Assembly (NCBI RefSeq): GCF_013778455.1 | Contig: NZ_JACEHE010000004.1 | Span: 248,001-312,000, forward strand | Reading direction: 5' to 3' | DNA length: 64,000 nt | Origin: Streptomyces himalayensis subsp. himalayensis | Lineage (GTDB): Bacteria > Actinomycetota > Actinomycetes > Streptomycetales > Streptomycetaceae | In this document: piece by piece, positions 7,102 through 16,787 of the stretch | Numbering within the stretch: position 1 is the first letter of the stretch | Layout of the letters: every line of letters begins with the position of its first letter | Notes under the pieces: generated by a model | What the model saw: the letters and a program-made list of their open reading frames with translations, nothing else | Databases searched by the model: none | Told to the model about the DNA's origin: nothing | Position numbers and translations under genes: made by a program

Positions 7102-8988
7102 ATGAGCCACCCGAGCCAGCCAGTGTGTCGCCTGACCGTCGCCCAGGCGCTGGTGCGGTTCCTGTCCGCGCAGTACACCGAGCGCGACGGCGTCCGGCGC
7201 CGGCTGATCGCCGGCACCTGGGGGATCTTCGGCCACGGCAACGTCGCCGGGCTCGGCCAGGCGCTGCTCGAGGCCGGCGAGGAGACCATGCCGTTCCATC
7301 AGGGCCGCAACGAGCAGGCCATGGTGCACGCCGCCGTCGGCTACGCCCGCCAGCTCAACCGGCTCTCCGCCCAGGCCGTCACGACCTCCATCGGCCCCGG
7401 CGCCACCAACCTGGTGACCGGCGCGGCCCTGGCCACCGTCAACCGCCTCCCGGTCCTGTTGCTGCCCGGCGACTACTTCGCGACCCGCACCGCGGACCCG
7501 CTGCTCCAGCAGCTCGAACACCCGGTGTCCGCGGACATCTCGGTCAACGACGCGCTGCGGCCGGTCTCCCGCTACTTCGACAGGATCAACCGGCCCGAGG
7601 CGCTGATCCCGTCCTCGCTGAACGCCATGCGGGTGCTCGCCGACCCAGCCGAGACCGGCGCTGTCACCCTCGCCCTGCCGCAGGACGTCCAGGCCGAGGC
7701 CTGGGACTGGCCGGAGGAGTTCTTCGCCGAGCGTGTCTGGCACGTACGACGCCCGGCGCCCGATCCCGCGGAGCTCGCCGCCGCGGCCGCGCTCGTACGG
7801 GGTGCCCGGAGGCCGCTGATCATCGCGGGTGGCGGCGTCCACCACAGCGAGGCCGAAATTGCTCTCAAGGCGCTGGTGGACGCCACCGGCATTCCCGTCG
7901 CCTCCACCCAGGCCGGCAAGGGCTCCCTGCGCCACGACCACCCCGCCGACCTCGGCGGCATCGGCCACACCGGCACCGCGGTCTGCGACGACATCGCTCG
8001 CACCGCCGACCTGGTCATCGGCGTCGGCACGCGCTACACAGACTTCACCACCGCCTCGAACACGCTCTTCGCCGAGCCGGGGGTTCGCTTCCTCAACCTC
8101 AACATCACGCCCTTCGACGCCCACAAGCTGGCCGCGACGACCGTCGTCGCCGACGCCCGCGCCGCGCTGGAAGCGCTCTCCGACGCGCTGGCCGAGTACC
8201 GCGTGGACGCGTCGTACGAGGCCGAGTACGCCGCCGGCAAGGAGCGCTGGGAGCGCGTCGTGGACGCCGCCTACCGGGCCGACGACGACTCCGCCGTCCC
8301 CACCCAGACCCAGGTGCTCGGCGTCCTCGACTCCGTCGTCGGCGACGACGACGTGGTCATCAACGCCGCCGGCTCGCTCCCGGGCGACCTGCACAAGCTG
8401 TGGCGCGCCCGCTCGCCACGCCAGTACCACCTGGAGTACGGCTACTCCTGCATGGGCTACGAGATCCCCGGCGGCATCGGCGTCCAGCTCGCCGCACCGG
8501 ACACCCCCGTCTGGTCGCTGGTCGGCGACGGCACGTACCTGATGATGCCCACCGAGATCGTGACCGCCGTGCAGGAGGGCCTGCCGGTCAACATGGTCCT
8601 CATCCAGAACCACGGCTACGCCTCCATCGGCGGACTGTCCGAGGCAACCGGCGGCGAGCGCTTCGCCACCGCCTACCGCTACCGCGCCGCCGACGGCACC
8701 TTCACCGGCGATCCGCTGCCCGTCGACCTGGCCGCCAACGCCGCCAGCCTCGGCATGGACGTCATTCGCGCCAAGACAGTGGGCGAGCTGCGCGAGGCCC
8801 TGACCGCGGCCCGCGCCTCGGACCGGCCGACCTGCGTCTACGTCGAGACCGACACCAGCAACCCCAACGCGCCCGGCGCCGAGGCGTGGTGGGACGTGCC
8901 GGTCGCCGAGGTCGCATCCCGCGAGGCGGCCGTCGAAGCCCGCAAGACCTACGACCAGCACGCCGCCGACATCCGCCGCCACCTCTAG
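7102..8988 (+). CDS. iolD: trihydroxycyclohexane-1,2-dione hydrolase (decyclizing), ThDP-dependent
   Basis: A 628-residue thiamine-diphosphate enzyme that opens the ring of 3D-trihydroxycyclohexane-1,2-dione to 5-deoxy-glucuronate. The N-terminal domain has GIFGHGNVAGLGQAL and FHQGRNEQAM, with the conserved Glu71 that activates ThDP. The C-terminal domain has the GDG motif at 475-477 followed by the NHGY segment that closes the Mg-ThDP site. Length and motifs fit IolD and not acetolactate synthase. It starts 7 bp after iolB with GTGAGG as ribosome site, so the two are probably co-translated. Confidence 0.95.
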   Translation: MSHPSQPVCRLTVAQALVRFLSAQYTERDGVRRRLIAGTWGIFGHGNVAGLGQALLEAGEETMPFHQGRNEQAMVHAAVGYARQLNRLSAQAVTTSIGPGATNLVTGAALATVNRLPVLLLPGDYFATRTADPLLQQLEHPVSADISVNDALRPVSRYFDRINRPEALIPSSLNAMRVLADPAETGAVTLALPQDVQAEAWDWPEEFFAERVWHVRRPAPDPAELAAAAALVRGARRPLIIAGGGVHHSEAEIALKALVDATGIPVASTQAGKGSLRHDHPADLGGIGHTGTAVCDDIARTADLVIGVGTRYTDFTTASNTLFAEPGVRFLNLNITPFDAHKLAATTVVADARAALEALSDALAEYRVDASYEAEYAAGKERWERVVDAAYRADDDSAVPTQTQVLGVLDSVVGDDDVVINAAGSLPGDLHKLWRARSPRQYHLEYGYSCMGYEIPGGIGVQLAAPDTPVWSLVGDGTYLMMPTEIVTAVQEGLPVNMVLIQNHGYASIGGLSEATGGERFATAYRYRAADGTFTGDPLPVDLAANAASLGMDVIRAKTVGELREALTAARASDRPTCVYVETDTSNPNAPGAEAWWDVPVAEVASREAAVEARKTYDQHAADIRRHL

Positions 8989-9023
8989 CTCCGCTGGAAG
9001 TGCCGCGATGTGCCGTCGGCCGT

Positions 9024-9139
9024 CTGCGGCACCGTCGTGGCTGGTCGCTCCCCCAAGTTCTCGACTGCGCTCGAACAGGGGGGACCCCCATCGCGGCGGA
9101 GCCGCATGTCGATACAGCCCCGCGCCCCTTCGGGGGCGC
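9024..9139. repeat. nested streptomycete intergenic repeat elements
   Basis: The outer element begins TGCGGCACCGTCGTGGCTGG and ends with the hairpin GCGCCCC-ttcg-GGGGCGC (9122-9139), a layout I recognise from many Streptomyces intergenic regions. At 9049-9117 it is split by a second common element that begins TCCCCCAAGTTCTCGA, contains GGGGGGACCCCCAT and ends GTCGATACAG. The second element folds on itself through CCCCC and GGGGG arms. No reading frame is conserved. It fills most of the 262-bp gap between iolD and the dehydrogenase gene. Confidence 0.65.
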
Positions 9140-9250
9140 TGCCGAACCGCAGCGGACTTCGCCCGACCTGCGCCATCGGATCCGGCACCACAAGGCCCGG
9201 CCGCCCTCGGACCCCCGACCCTCCCGCCCCACGAAAGGCCCCGCAAGAAC

Positions 9251-10744
<1,494 letters not shown>

Positions 10745-10756
10745 GGCCGCGGCGGC

Positions 10757-10783
10757 GCCGGGCGGCGCACACAGCCGCCCGGC
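10757..10783 (+). terminator. hairpin after mmsA
   Basis: Perfect 10-bp arms GCCGGGCGGC and GCCGCCCGGC enclose a 7-base loop, starting 13 bases after the mmsA stop. There is no U-tract, which is common for streptomycete terminators. Confidence 0.65.
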
Positions 10784-10801
10784 ACCCCCGACGGATGCAT
10801 A

Positions 10802-10836
10802 TTGTCCGGACAAATCGCCTGACAGGGCTTCCTGTC
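10802..10836 (+). promoter_or_regulatory. palindromes upstream of gntR, element O3
   Basis: TTGTCCGGACAA (10802-10813) is a perfect 12-bp palindrome. GACAGG-gctt-CCTGTC (10821-10836) is a second inverted repeat whose centre lies 21 bp further on. The span 10803-10824 also reads TGTC-N3-ACAAA-N5-TGACA, the same layout as O1 and O2 with one extra base. Autoregulation by the downstream GntR protein is the simplest reading. Confidence 0.6.
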
Positions 10837-10863
10837 GCTCCGACGGACGGATAACCTCCCCTC

Positions 10864-11622
10864 GTGACCACTTCCGCGCCCTCCTCCTCCCTCGATTTCG
10901 CACTGGACCGCACAAGCCCGGTGCCGCTCTACTACCAGCTCGCCCAGCAGCTGGAGTCGGCGATCGAGCACGGCGCGCTGGCCCCCGGCAGCCTGCTGGG
11001 CAACGAGATCGAACTCGCCGGCCGGCTCGGCCTGTCCCGGCCCACGGTCCGGCAGGCCATCCAGTCCCTGGTCGACAAGGGCCTGCTCGTACGCCGCCGG
11101 GGTGTCGGCACCCAGGTGGTGCACAGCCAGGTCAAGCGCCCCCTGGAGCTGAGCAGCCTCTACGACGACCTGGAAGCCGCCGGGCAGAGCCCCGCCACGC
11201 GCGTACTGCGCAACGAGGTGCAGCCGGCGTCCGCCGAGGTCGCGGCGGCCCTCGGCATCGCCGAGGGGAGCGACGTCATCGTCCTCGAACGGCTGCGTTT
11301 GACCCATGGCCAGCCCATGGCGTTCCTCTGCAACTTCCTCCCGGCGGGCCTGCTGCAGCTCGACACCGCCAAGCTGGAGGCGACCGGTCTCTACCGCATG
11401 ATGCGTTCGGCCGGGATCACCCTGCACAGTGCCCGGCAGTCCATAGGCGCGCGTTGCGCCACCGTCGATGAGGCCGAGCGTCTCGAGGAGACGGAGGGGG
11501 CCGCCCTGCTCACGATGCAGCGCACGGCTTACGACTCCACCGGCCGTATCGTCGAGTACGGCACCCACATCTACCGCGCCTCGCGCTACGCGTTCGAGTT
11601 CCAGCTGCTGGTCCGGTCCTGA
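10864..11622 (+). CDS. GntR-family repressor with UTRA ligand domain, probable inositol regulator
   Basis: A 252-residue HutC-type GntR regulator. The winged helix spans about residues 20-90 (VPLYYQLAQQLESAIEHGAL, then LSRPTVRQAIQSLVDKGLLV). The UTRA effector domain spans about 100-245 (VIVLERLRLTHGQPMAFLCNFLP and YEGTHIYR-like YGTHIYRASRYAFE). It begins with GTG at 10864. It closes the inositol island, and operator-like DNA resembling that of the iolC/transporter intergenic region lies directly upstream. The role as iol repressor is inferred from position and shared sites; the effector is unknown. Confidence 0.85.
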   Translation: MTTSAPSSSLDFALDRTSPVPLYYQLAQQLESAIEHGALAPGSLLGNEIELAGRLGLSRPTVRQAIQSLVDKGLLVRRRGVGTQVVHSQVKRPLELSSLYDDLEAAGQSPATRVLRNEVQPASAEVAAALGIAEGSDVIVLERLRLTHGQPMAFLCNFLPAGLLQLDTAKLEATGLYRMMRSAGITLHSARQSIGARCATVDEAERLEETEGAALLTMQRTAYDSTGRIVEYGTHIYRASRYAFEFQLLVRS

Positions 11623-11657
11623 CGGGCAGGGAGAACCAGGTCCCGCCTCTTGTCTGT

Positions 11658-12839
11658 TCAGGCGCCCGGGACGGTGTGGTGGACCTGGCGGATGAAGGCG
11701 GCGTTGTCCGGGGTGTGCCGGATCCTGTCCATCAGCGTCTCCAGTGCCGCCTGACCGTCGCGGGTCTGCAGGGCGCGCCGTAGTCCTCGTACCGCTGTCA
11801 ACTCGCCTGCCTGGAGCAGGAGTTCTTCGCGTCGGGTTCCCGAAGGTGCGATGTCGACGGCCGGGTAGATGCGCTTGTCCGCGATTGCGCGGTCCAGCCG
11901 GAGTTCCATGTTGCCGGTGCTCTTGAGCTCCTCGAAGAAGTAGTCGTCGGCGCGGGAGCCGGTCTCCACGAGGGCCGTGGCGAGGATGGTCAGGGAGCCG
12001 CCCTCCTCGGCCATGCGTGCCGCTCCGAAGAGGCGCTTGGGCCCGTGGAGTGCCGCAGCGTCGACGCCGCCGCTGAGGGTGCGGCCGCCTCCCGCCGATG
12101 CGTTGTTGTGGGCCCGGCACAGACGGGTGAGGGAGTCCAGCAGGATGACGACGTCCTGCCCCTGTTCGACAAGGCGCTTGGCGCGCTCCACCGCCAACTC
12201 GGCGAGAGCGATGTGCTCCTTCGCGGGCCGGTCGAACGTCGAGGCGAGCACCTCGCCCCGTACCGAACGGCGCATGTCGGTGACTTCTTCGGGGCGTTCG
12301 TCGAGCAGTACCACCATCAGATGGCACTCGGGGTGGTTCTCGGCGATGGCGGCGGCGAGGTGTTGGAGCAGCACCGTCTTGCCGGTCTTGGGGGGCGCCA
12401 CGATGAGGCCGCGTTGTCCCTTGCCGATGGGTGCGATGAGGTCGACGATCCGGCCTGTCAGGCTCCCGGCGGCGCTTTCGAGGCGGAGCCGCTCTCGCGG
12501 GTGCAGCGGGGTGAGGTCACGGAAGTGCGGCCGGGCGCGCAGGGCTTCGGGCGGGCGGCCGTTGATCCGCTCGACGGAGCCGAGTGAGCATTGGCGGCCG
12601 CGGCCGCCGCGCTCGGCGACGTCGCCTTCGACGACATCACCCTTGCGAAGGCCCATCCGACGGATCAGGGAGGAGGACACCTGCGCGTCGCCGGGGGCCG
12701 GCAGGCAGCCCTTGCCCCGCAGAAAACCGTGCCCGTTGTGGGCGATGTCGAGGACACCGGCGATTCGGACCGGGGCGCCGGAGACCCCGGGGGCGCTCGT
12801 GGGGGCTTGGGGAGGGGTTTGTTCGAGAGTGCTGGTCAT
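11658..12839 (-). CDS. short paralogue of transcription termination factor Rho
   Basis: A 393-residue Rho-family hexameric RNA helicase. Residues 22-115 form the cold-shock RNA-binding domain ([30 protein letters not shown]). The P-loop APPKTGKT is at 148-155, the catalytic [10 protein letters not shown] at 180-189, and the Q- and R-loop segments [11 protein letters not shown] and [15 protein letters not shown] follow. Housekeeping Rho of Streptomyces is much longer, with a large charged N-terminal insertion; this protein lacks that and the Rho_N helical domain. No rpmE or prfA is adjacent, so it is not the main rho locus. The ATG at 12839 has GAAAGGA upstream. It converges on gntR with a 35-bp gap. 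Confidence 0.9.
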   Translation of the reverse strand: MTSTLEQTPPQAPTSAPGVSGAPVRIAGVLDIAHNGHGFLRGKGCLPAPGDAQVSSSLIRRMGLRKGDVVEGDVAERGGRGRQCSLGSVERINGRPPEALRARPHFRDLTPLHPRERLRLESAAGSLTGRIVDLIAPIGKGQRGLIVAPPKTGKTVLLQHLAAAIAENHPECHLMVVLLDERPEEVTDMRRSVRGEVLASTFDRPAKEHIALAELAVERAKRLVEQGQDVVILLDSLTRLCRAHNNASAGGGRTLSGGVDAAALHGPKRLFGAARMAEEGGSLTILATALVETGSRADDYFFEELKSTGNMELRLDRAIADKRIYPAVDIAPSGTRREELLLQAGELTAVRGLRRALQTRDGQAALETLMDRIRHTPDNAAFIRQVHHTVPGA

Positions 12840-13550
12840 GTGAGTCCTTTCGCGGACACGGACAGATCGACAGGGAATGGCGAGAAGGGGAGGACTGGCT
12901 GCGAGGGGGGCGGTGAACTCACGCCCTGTACAGCGGGGAATTCACGCGTGTACGGCCAACTCGCGTACGGCCGACAACCTGTGCGCGGGCGGGCGCTCTG
13001 GCCCGTACGACCCATGGGAAAGCCCGAAGCCGGTGCAGACGCAGTGATGTGCGGAAGCTGGATCGCCGGTCAGGAATGACGGGCGCAACAGCGGAGATTC
13101 AGAGAGACGGCACCGGCGCCACAACATGGGCGAACACAAGTACCGATTGCACTGTACCACTCCGGATCGGGGGCCGGGCGGCGGCTGCACCTGGCGCCGA
13201 GACTTCGCGGCCGGCAGCCCCCGGCCAGGGCCTGCGTCCACTGCGCGACCCGGACGTGCCCGTGGCCCTGCTTGGACCGCGCCGATACCGGGAGTCGCCG
13301 GCCTCGATGAGCTCGTCGAGCCGGACGCGTGTTGTCGCGCGCCTGGATGTGGTGCGTGAGCGGGTCGCGGGGCAACTGGAGCGGGGGACTCGCGGGCCGC
13401 GGAGGTGCGCGCCATGCGCGCCGCGCCCGTTGGCTCGTGGGGCGCCATGACCCGCGCCAGCCGCACGACCGCGCCAGCCGCACCACCGCGACCGCCGCAC
13501 GACCGCGACCGCAGCAGTCCCGCGACCGCCGCCGCAGGCGCATTCCCGTG
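12840..13550. other. 711-bp region without a convincing gene
   Basis: Several long open frames exist on both strands, but none has a family signature, a good ribosome site or normal composition. The stretch around 13450-13545 is a run of near-repeats of CGACCGC and CGCCAGCCGCAC. A decayed minus-strand gene is possible near 13200-13450, where fragments in different frames look protein-like, but I cannot name it. The promoter of the Rho paralogue should lie here. Confidence 0.4.
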
Positions 13551-14711
13551 TCACCCGTCGTACGACCCCAGCACCAGCACCTGAATCGCCAGCACCGCGG
13601 CCCCCCGCGCCCAGTCGTGGAAGTCCGACACCTTCGTCTCCAGGGGCACTGGGTCGGCGAGCGGGTGGCGGTGGGCGCGGATCGTCTCCCTCACCCGCTC
13701 TCCGGCCACGTCCATCAGGCCAACGCCCTCTCCGGCGAGCAGGATCTTCTGCGGCATGGCGAAGTTGGAGATCTGGGCCACCAGCGTGCCCAGGGCGCGA
13801 GCCGCCTCGTCGATGACACGGGCGGGCATGGGCTCCTCCCTGGCGGCGCCGGCGAGGATTTCCTCGTACGTCAGGTCGCGGCCGGTGGCGGCCCGGATCT
13901 GGTAACGGATGCTGGGGATGGTCAGCAGCGAGACGGCGCTGCCGCGTTCTCCGTCGGGGGTGAGCGGACCGTTGGGGTCGACGATCCAGTGGCGGCCGAA
14001 GCCGCGGTCCTCCTCGGCGCAGGGCACCCGCTTGCCGCCGAGGACGAGCCCGTAGCCGATGCCGGCGCCGATGGTGAGGACGACGAAACGGTCGAGGCCG
14101 CGGCCGGCGCCGAACCAGGTCTCGGCCTCGACGAGGGCGGCGACATCGTTCTCGACGACCACCGGCAGCCCGGTGCGCTCCTCGACGAGTTCGGCCAGAC
14201 GGACGTCCCGCCACGACAGGAAGGGTGACTCCCCGACCACTGCACGGTCCTGGACGAGGCCGCCCACGCCGATGCCGATGCCGGCGAGCCCAGGGTGGGA
14301 GTCGGCGAGCTCGGCAGTCATCTCGCCCAGCTGATCGGCGACCTCGCCCGGATCGTGCGTGGTGAGCGGGCGGTCGTACCGGGTGACGATCTCGCTCCTG
14401 AGTGTGGTGACGACGCCGTACACCATGTCCTCGGTGATCTTGAAGCCGACGAAGGAGCGGGACTCGGCGACGATGTCGAGGGGCTGCGAGGGGCGCCCCT
14501 GCCGGACCTCGGCGAACGCGGCGCCCTCGGGAACCTCGACGAGGAGGCCCGACTCGATCAGCGGTTTGGTCAGCCTGGTGAGGCTGCCCGCCGAGAGGCT
14601 GAGCCGCCGGGCGATCTCGGTGCGGGACAGTGGGCCGTGCACGAGCACCTCGAGCGCCACGGCGCGTTCCCCTGCGCTGAGCGGCAGCCAGCTGGCGACA
14701 CGTGTGGTCAT
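13551..14711 (-). CDS. ROK-family transcriptional regulator
   Basis: A 386-residue regulator with an N-terminal winged helix (about 15-65: LSRTEIARRLSLSAGSLTRLTKPLI) and a C-terminal sugar-kinase-like ROK domain (GIGIGVGGLV, VVENDVAALVEAE, TIGAGIGYGLVLGG). The zinc site of ROK proteins normally contains a CxCGxxGCxE-type motif after GHxxVDP. Here the region reads GRHWIVDPNGPLTPDGERGS, with no cysteines, so the zinc site appears lost. It is divergent from the sugar transporter at 14876 and probably controls it. The ATG at 14711 has GGAGGAG upstream. Confidence 0.9.
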   Translation of the reverse strand: MTTRVASWLPLSAGERAVALEVLVHGPLSRTEIARRLSLSAGSLTRLTKPLIESGLLVEVPEGAAFAEVRQGRPSQPLDIVAESRSFVGFKITEDMVYGVVTTLRSEIVTRYDRPLTTHDPGEVADQLGEMTAELADSHPGLAGIGIGVGGLVQDRAVVGESPFLSWRDVRLAELVEERTGLPVVVENDVAALVEAETWFGAGRGLDRFVVLTIGAGIGYGLVLGGKRVPCAEEDRGFGRHWIVDPNGPLTPDGERGSAVSLLTIPSIRYQIRAATGRDLTYEEILAGAAREEPMPARVIDEAARALGTLVAQISNFAMPQKILLAGEGVGLMDVAGERVRETIRAHRHPLADPVPLETKVSDFHDWARGAAVLAIQVLVLGSYDG

Positions 14712-14782
14712 GAAGGTCAGACTCCTCCAAGATTTCTTTCACCCTAGAAGTAACGCCCTCACTCTATGTCGCCTGTGCTCCT

Positions 14783-14799
14783 TGCAGAAGATATCTGCA
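14783..14799. promoter_or_regulatory. palindrome TGCAGAAGATATCTGCA in ROK/transporter intergenic
   Basis: Six-bp arms TGCAGA and TCTGCA flank AGATA. On the minus strand the site overlaps a plausible -35 (TTCTGC) with TAGAGT 17 bp downstream, towards the ROK gene. On the plus strand TTGACG at 14806 lies just after it. It is a good candidate operator for the ROK protein. Confidence 0.5.
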
Positions 14800-14875
14800 C
14801 GACCCTTGACGCGGTAATTCTTCCGCCGCAAAAGTAAATGGCCTGAGGACGAGCCGCCGATGAGGGAGCCCCCCG

Positions 14876-15829
14876 ATGACCGTCGCCTCCAGCAGTCCAC
14901 CATCCCGCCTACCTCTGACCGGCGCCGAACCCCTGGTGCCGACCAAGGGGGCCAAGGCCCGCGCCCGCGGTGACGGCGCCCTCGCGGCCGTCTTCATCGC
15001 ACCCGCGATGCTGGGCTTTCTGGTCTTCCTGTGCTGGCCCACGATCCGGGGCATCTGGCTCAGCTTCACCCGGTTCAATCTGCTCACCCCGGCCGAGTGG
15101 GTAGGGCTCGACAACTACATACGCATGGTCAACGACCCCATCTTCTGGAGTTCGTTGGGCGTCACGGTCGAGTACGTGGTCATCAACATCGGTGTGCAGA
15201 CGGTGTCCGCCCTGGCCATCGCCGTACTGCTGCAGCGGCTGACCCAGTCGTCCCTGCTGCGCGGCATCGTCCTCACCCCCTACCTCATGTCGAACGTCGT
15301 CGCCGGCCTCGTCTGGCTGTGGATCCTCGACACCCAGCTCGGCATCGGCAACGAGATCATCACCGCCATCGGGTTCGACCGCATCCCCTTCCTCGCCGAC
15401 GAGACCTGGGCGATCCCCACCATCGCCCTGATCAACGTCTGGCGGCACGTCGGCTACACCGCTCTGCTCCTCTTCGCCGGTCTCCAGGCGATCCCGAACG
15501 ACATGTACGAGGCGGCCAAGGTCGACGGCGCGAGCGAGTGGCGGATGTTCTGGCGGATCACCATGCCGCTCCTGCGGCCGGTGCTGGCGGTGGTGCTGAT
15601 CATGACCGTGATCGGTTCGTTCCAGGTGTTCGACACCGTGGCGGTGACCACCGCGGGCGGTCCGGCGAACGCGACCAACGTGCTCCAGTACTACATCTAC
15701 GGCTCCGCCTTCGGCCGCTTCCAGTTCGGCTACGCCTCGGCGATGTCCGTCGCCCTGCTGGTCGTGCTGAGCGCGATCACCGTCCTTCAGTACCGGCTCA
15801 CCCGGGCCGGCCAGAGCGACCTCGGCTGA
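14876..15829 (+). CDS. CUT1 sugar ABC permease (MalF-like)
   Basis: A 317-residue inner-membrane permease with six predicted helices after a charged leader. The EAA loop reads YEAAKVDGASEWRMFWRITM, the site that docks the ATPase. It is the first gene of a transporter operon read away from the ROK regulator; the ATG at 14876 has GAGGGAG upstream. No ATPase gene is present in the operon, which is usual for Streptomyces CUT1 systems served by a shared MsiK-type ATPase encoded elsewhere. The substrate is unknown. Confidence 0.92.
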   Translation: MTVASSSPPSRLPLTGAEPLVPTKGAKARARGDGALAAVFIAPAMLGFLVFLCWPTIRGIWLSFTRFNLLTPAEWVGLDNYIRMVNDPIFWSSLGVTVEYVVINIGVQTVSALAIAVLLQRLTQSSLLRGIVLTPYLMSNVVAGLVWLWILDTQLGIGNEIITAIGFDRIPFLADETWAIPTIALINVWRHVGYTALLLFAGLQAIPNDMYEAAKVDGASEWRMFWRITMPLLRPVLAVVLIMTVIGSFQVFDTVAVTTAGGPANATNVLQYYIYGSAFGRFQFGYASAMSVALLVVLSAITVLQYRLTRAGQSDLG

Positions 15830-15847
15830 CGGAAGGGAGACACCGAC

Positions 15848-16777
15848 ATGGCTGCCGTGACAACCACTACGACCGGGGCACCCGGGATACGACCGAAGCG
15901 GCGCAGGTTCTCCTTCGGGCGGGCCGCGGCCTGGACCGGGATGGGCCTGATCGTCCTCATCACCCTGCTGCCCTTCTACTGGATCCTGCGCACCGCACTC
16001 TCCACCAACGCGGGCCTGGGCGCCGACCCCACCAACCCGCTGCCGGCCGACCTCACCACCAGCGGCTTCGAGCGGGCCCTCGGTCTGCAGTCGGCCGAGG
16101 AGGCGGTAGCGCAGGGCGGCGCAGGCGGCGGGCTCGACTTCTGGCGCTATCTGCTCAACTCGGTGCTGGTCTCGACGCTGATCACCGGCTGTCAGATCTT
16201 CTTCTCGGCGATGGCCGCGTACGCCTTCGCACGGCTGCGCTGGCGCGGCCGGGACAAGGTGTTCGGCCTGTTCCTGGCCGGGCTGATGGTGCCGACCATC
16301 TTCACGCTGCTGCCGAACTTCGTGCTCATCAAGCAACTCCAGCTGGTGGACACGCTGTTGGGCATCGCGCTGCCGACGATGTTCATGACCCCGTTCGCGG
16401 TCTTCTTCCTGCGGCAGTTCTTCATGAACATCCCCCGGGAGGTCGAGGAGGCGGCCCTGCTCGACGGCGCCGGAAAGATCAAGATCTTCTTCCGGGTCAT
16501 CCTGCCGATGGCGTCCACACCGATCATCACGCTGTCGGTGCTGACGTACATCACGTCCTGGAACGACTACTTCTGGCCGCTGATGGTCTCCTACAGCGAC
16601 AGCTCGCGCGTGCTGACCGTGGCGCTGGCGGTCTTCCGGGCGCAGACCCCGGCGACCGGCGTCGACTGGTCCGGGCTCATGGCGGCGACGCTGATCGCCG
16701 CGCTCCCGATGCTGGGGCTCTTCGCCTGCTTCGCCCGCCGCATCGTCAGCTCCATCGGCTTCACCGGGATCAAGTGA
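15848..16777 (+). CDS. CUT1 sugar ABC permease (MalG-like)
   Basis: A 309-residue partner permease, with helices at about 30-55, 110-130, 140-165, 175-195, 225-250 and 275-295. The EAA loop reads VEEAALLDGAGKIKIFFRVILP. Compared with typical MalG proteins there is a longer first extracytoplasmic loop (about residues 55-100, including a Gly-rich GGAGGGLD). It starts 18 bp after the MalF-like gene with GGAAGGGAG as ribosome site, so both form one complex. Confidence 0.92.
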   Translation: MAAVTTTTTGAPGIRPKRRRFSFGRAAAWTGMGLIVLITLLPFYWILRTALSTNAGLGADPTNPLPADLTTSGFERALGLQSAEEAVAQGGAGGGLDFWRYLLNSVLVSTLITGCQIFFSAMAAYAFARLRWRGRDKVFGLFLAGLMVPTIFTLLPNFVLIKQLQLVDTLLGIALPTMFMTPFAVFFLRQFFMNIPREVEEAALLDGAGKIKIFFRVILPMASTPIITLSVLTYITSWNDYFWPLMVSYSDSSRVLTVALAVFRAQTPATGVDWSGLMAATLIAALPMLGLFACFARRIVSSIGFTGIK

Positions 16778-16787
16778 GGGAATGACC

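Noticed and set aside
12942..13466. Possible minus-strand gene of 174 codons
   Set aside because: No ribosome site, signal or domain; composition is unlike neighbouring genes.
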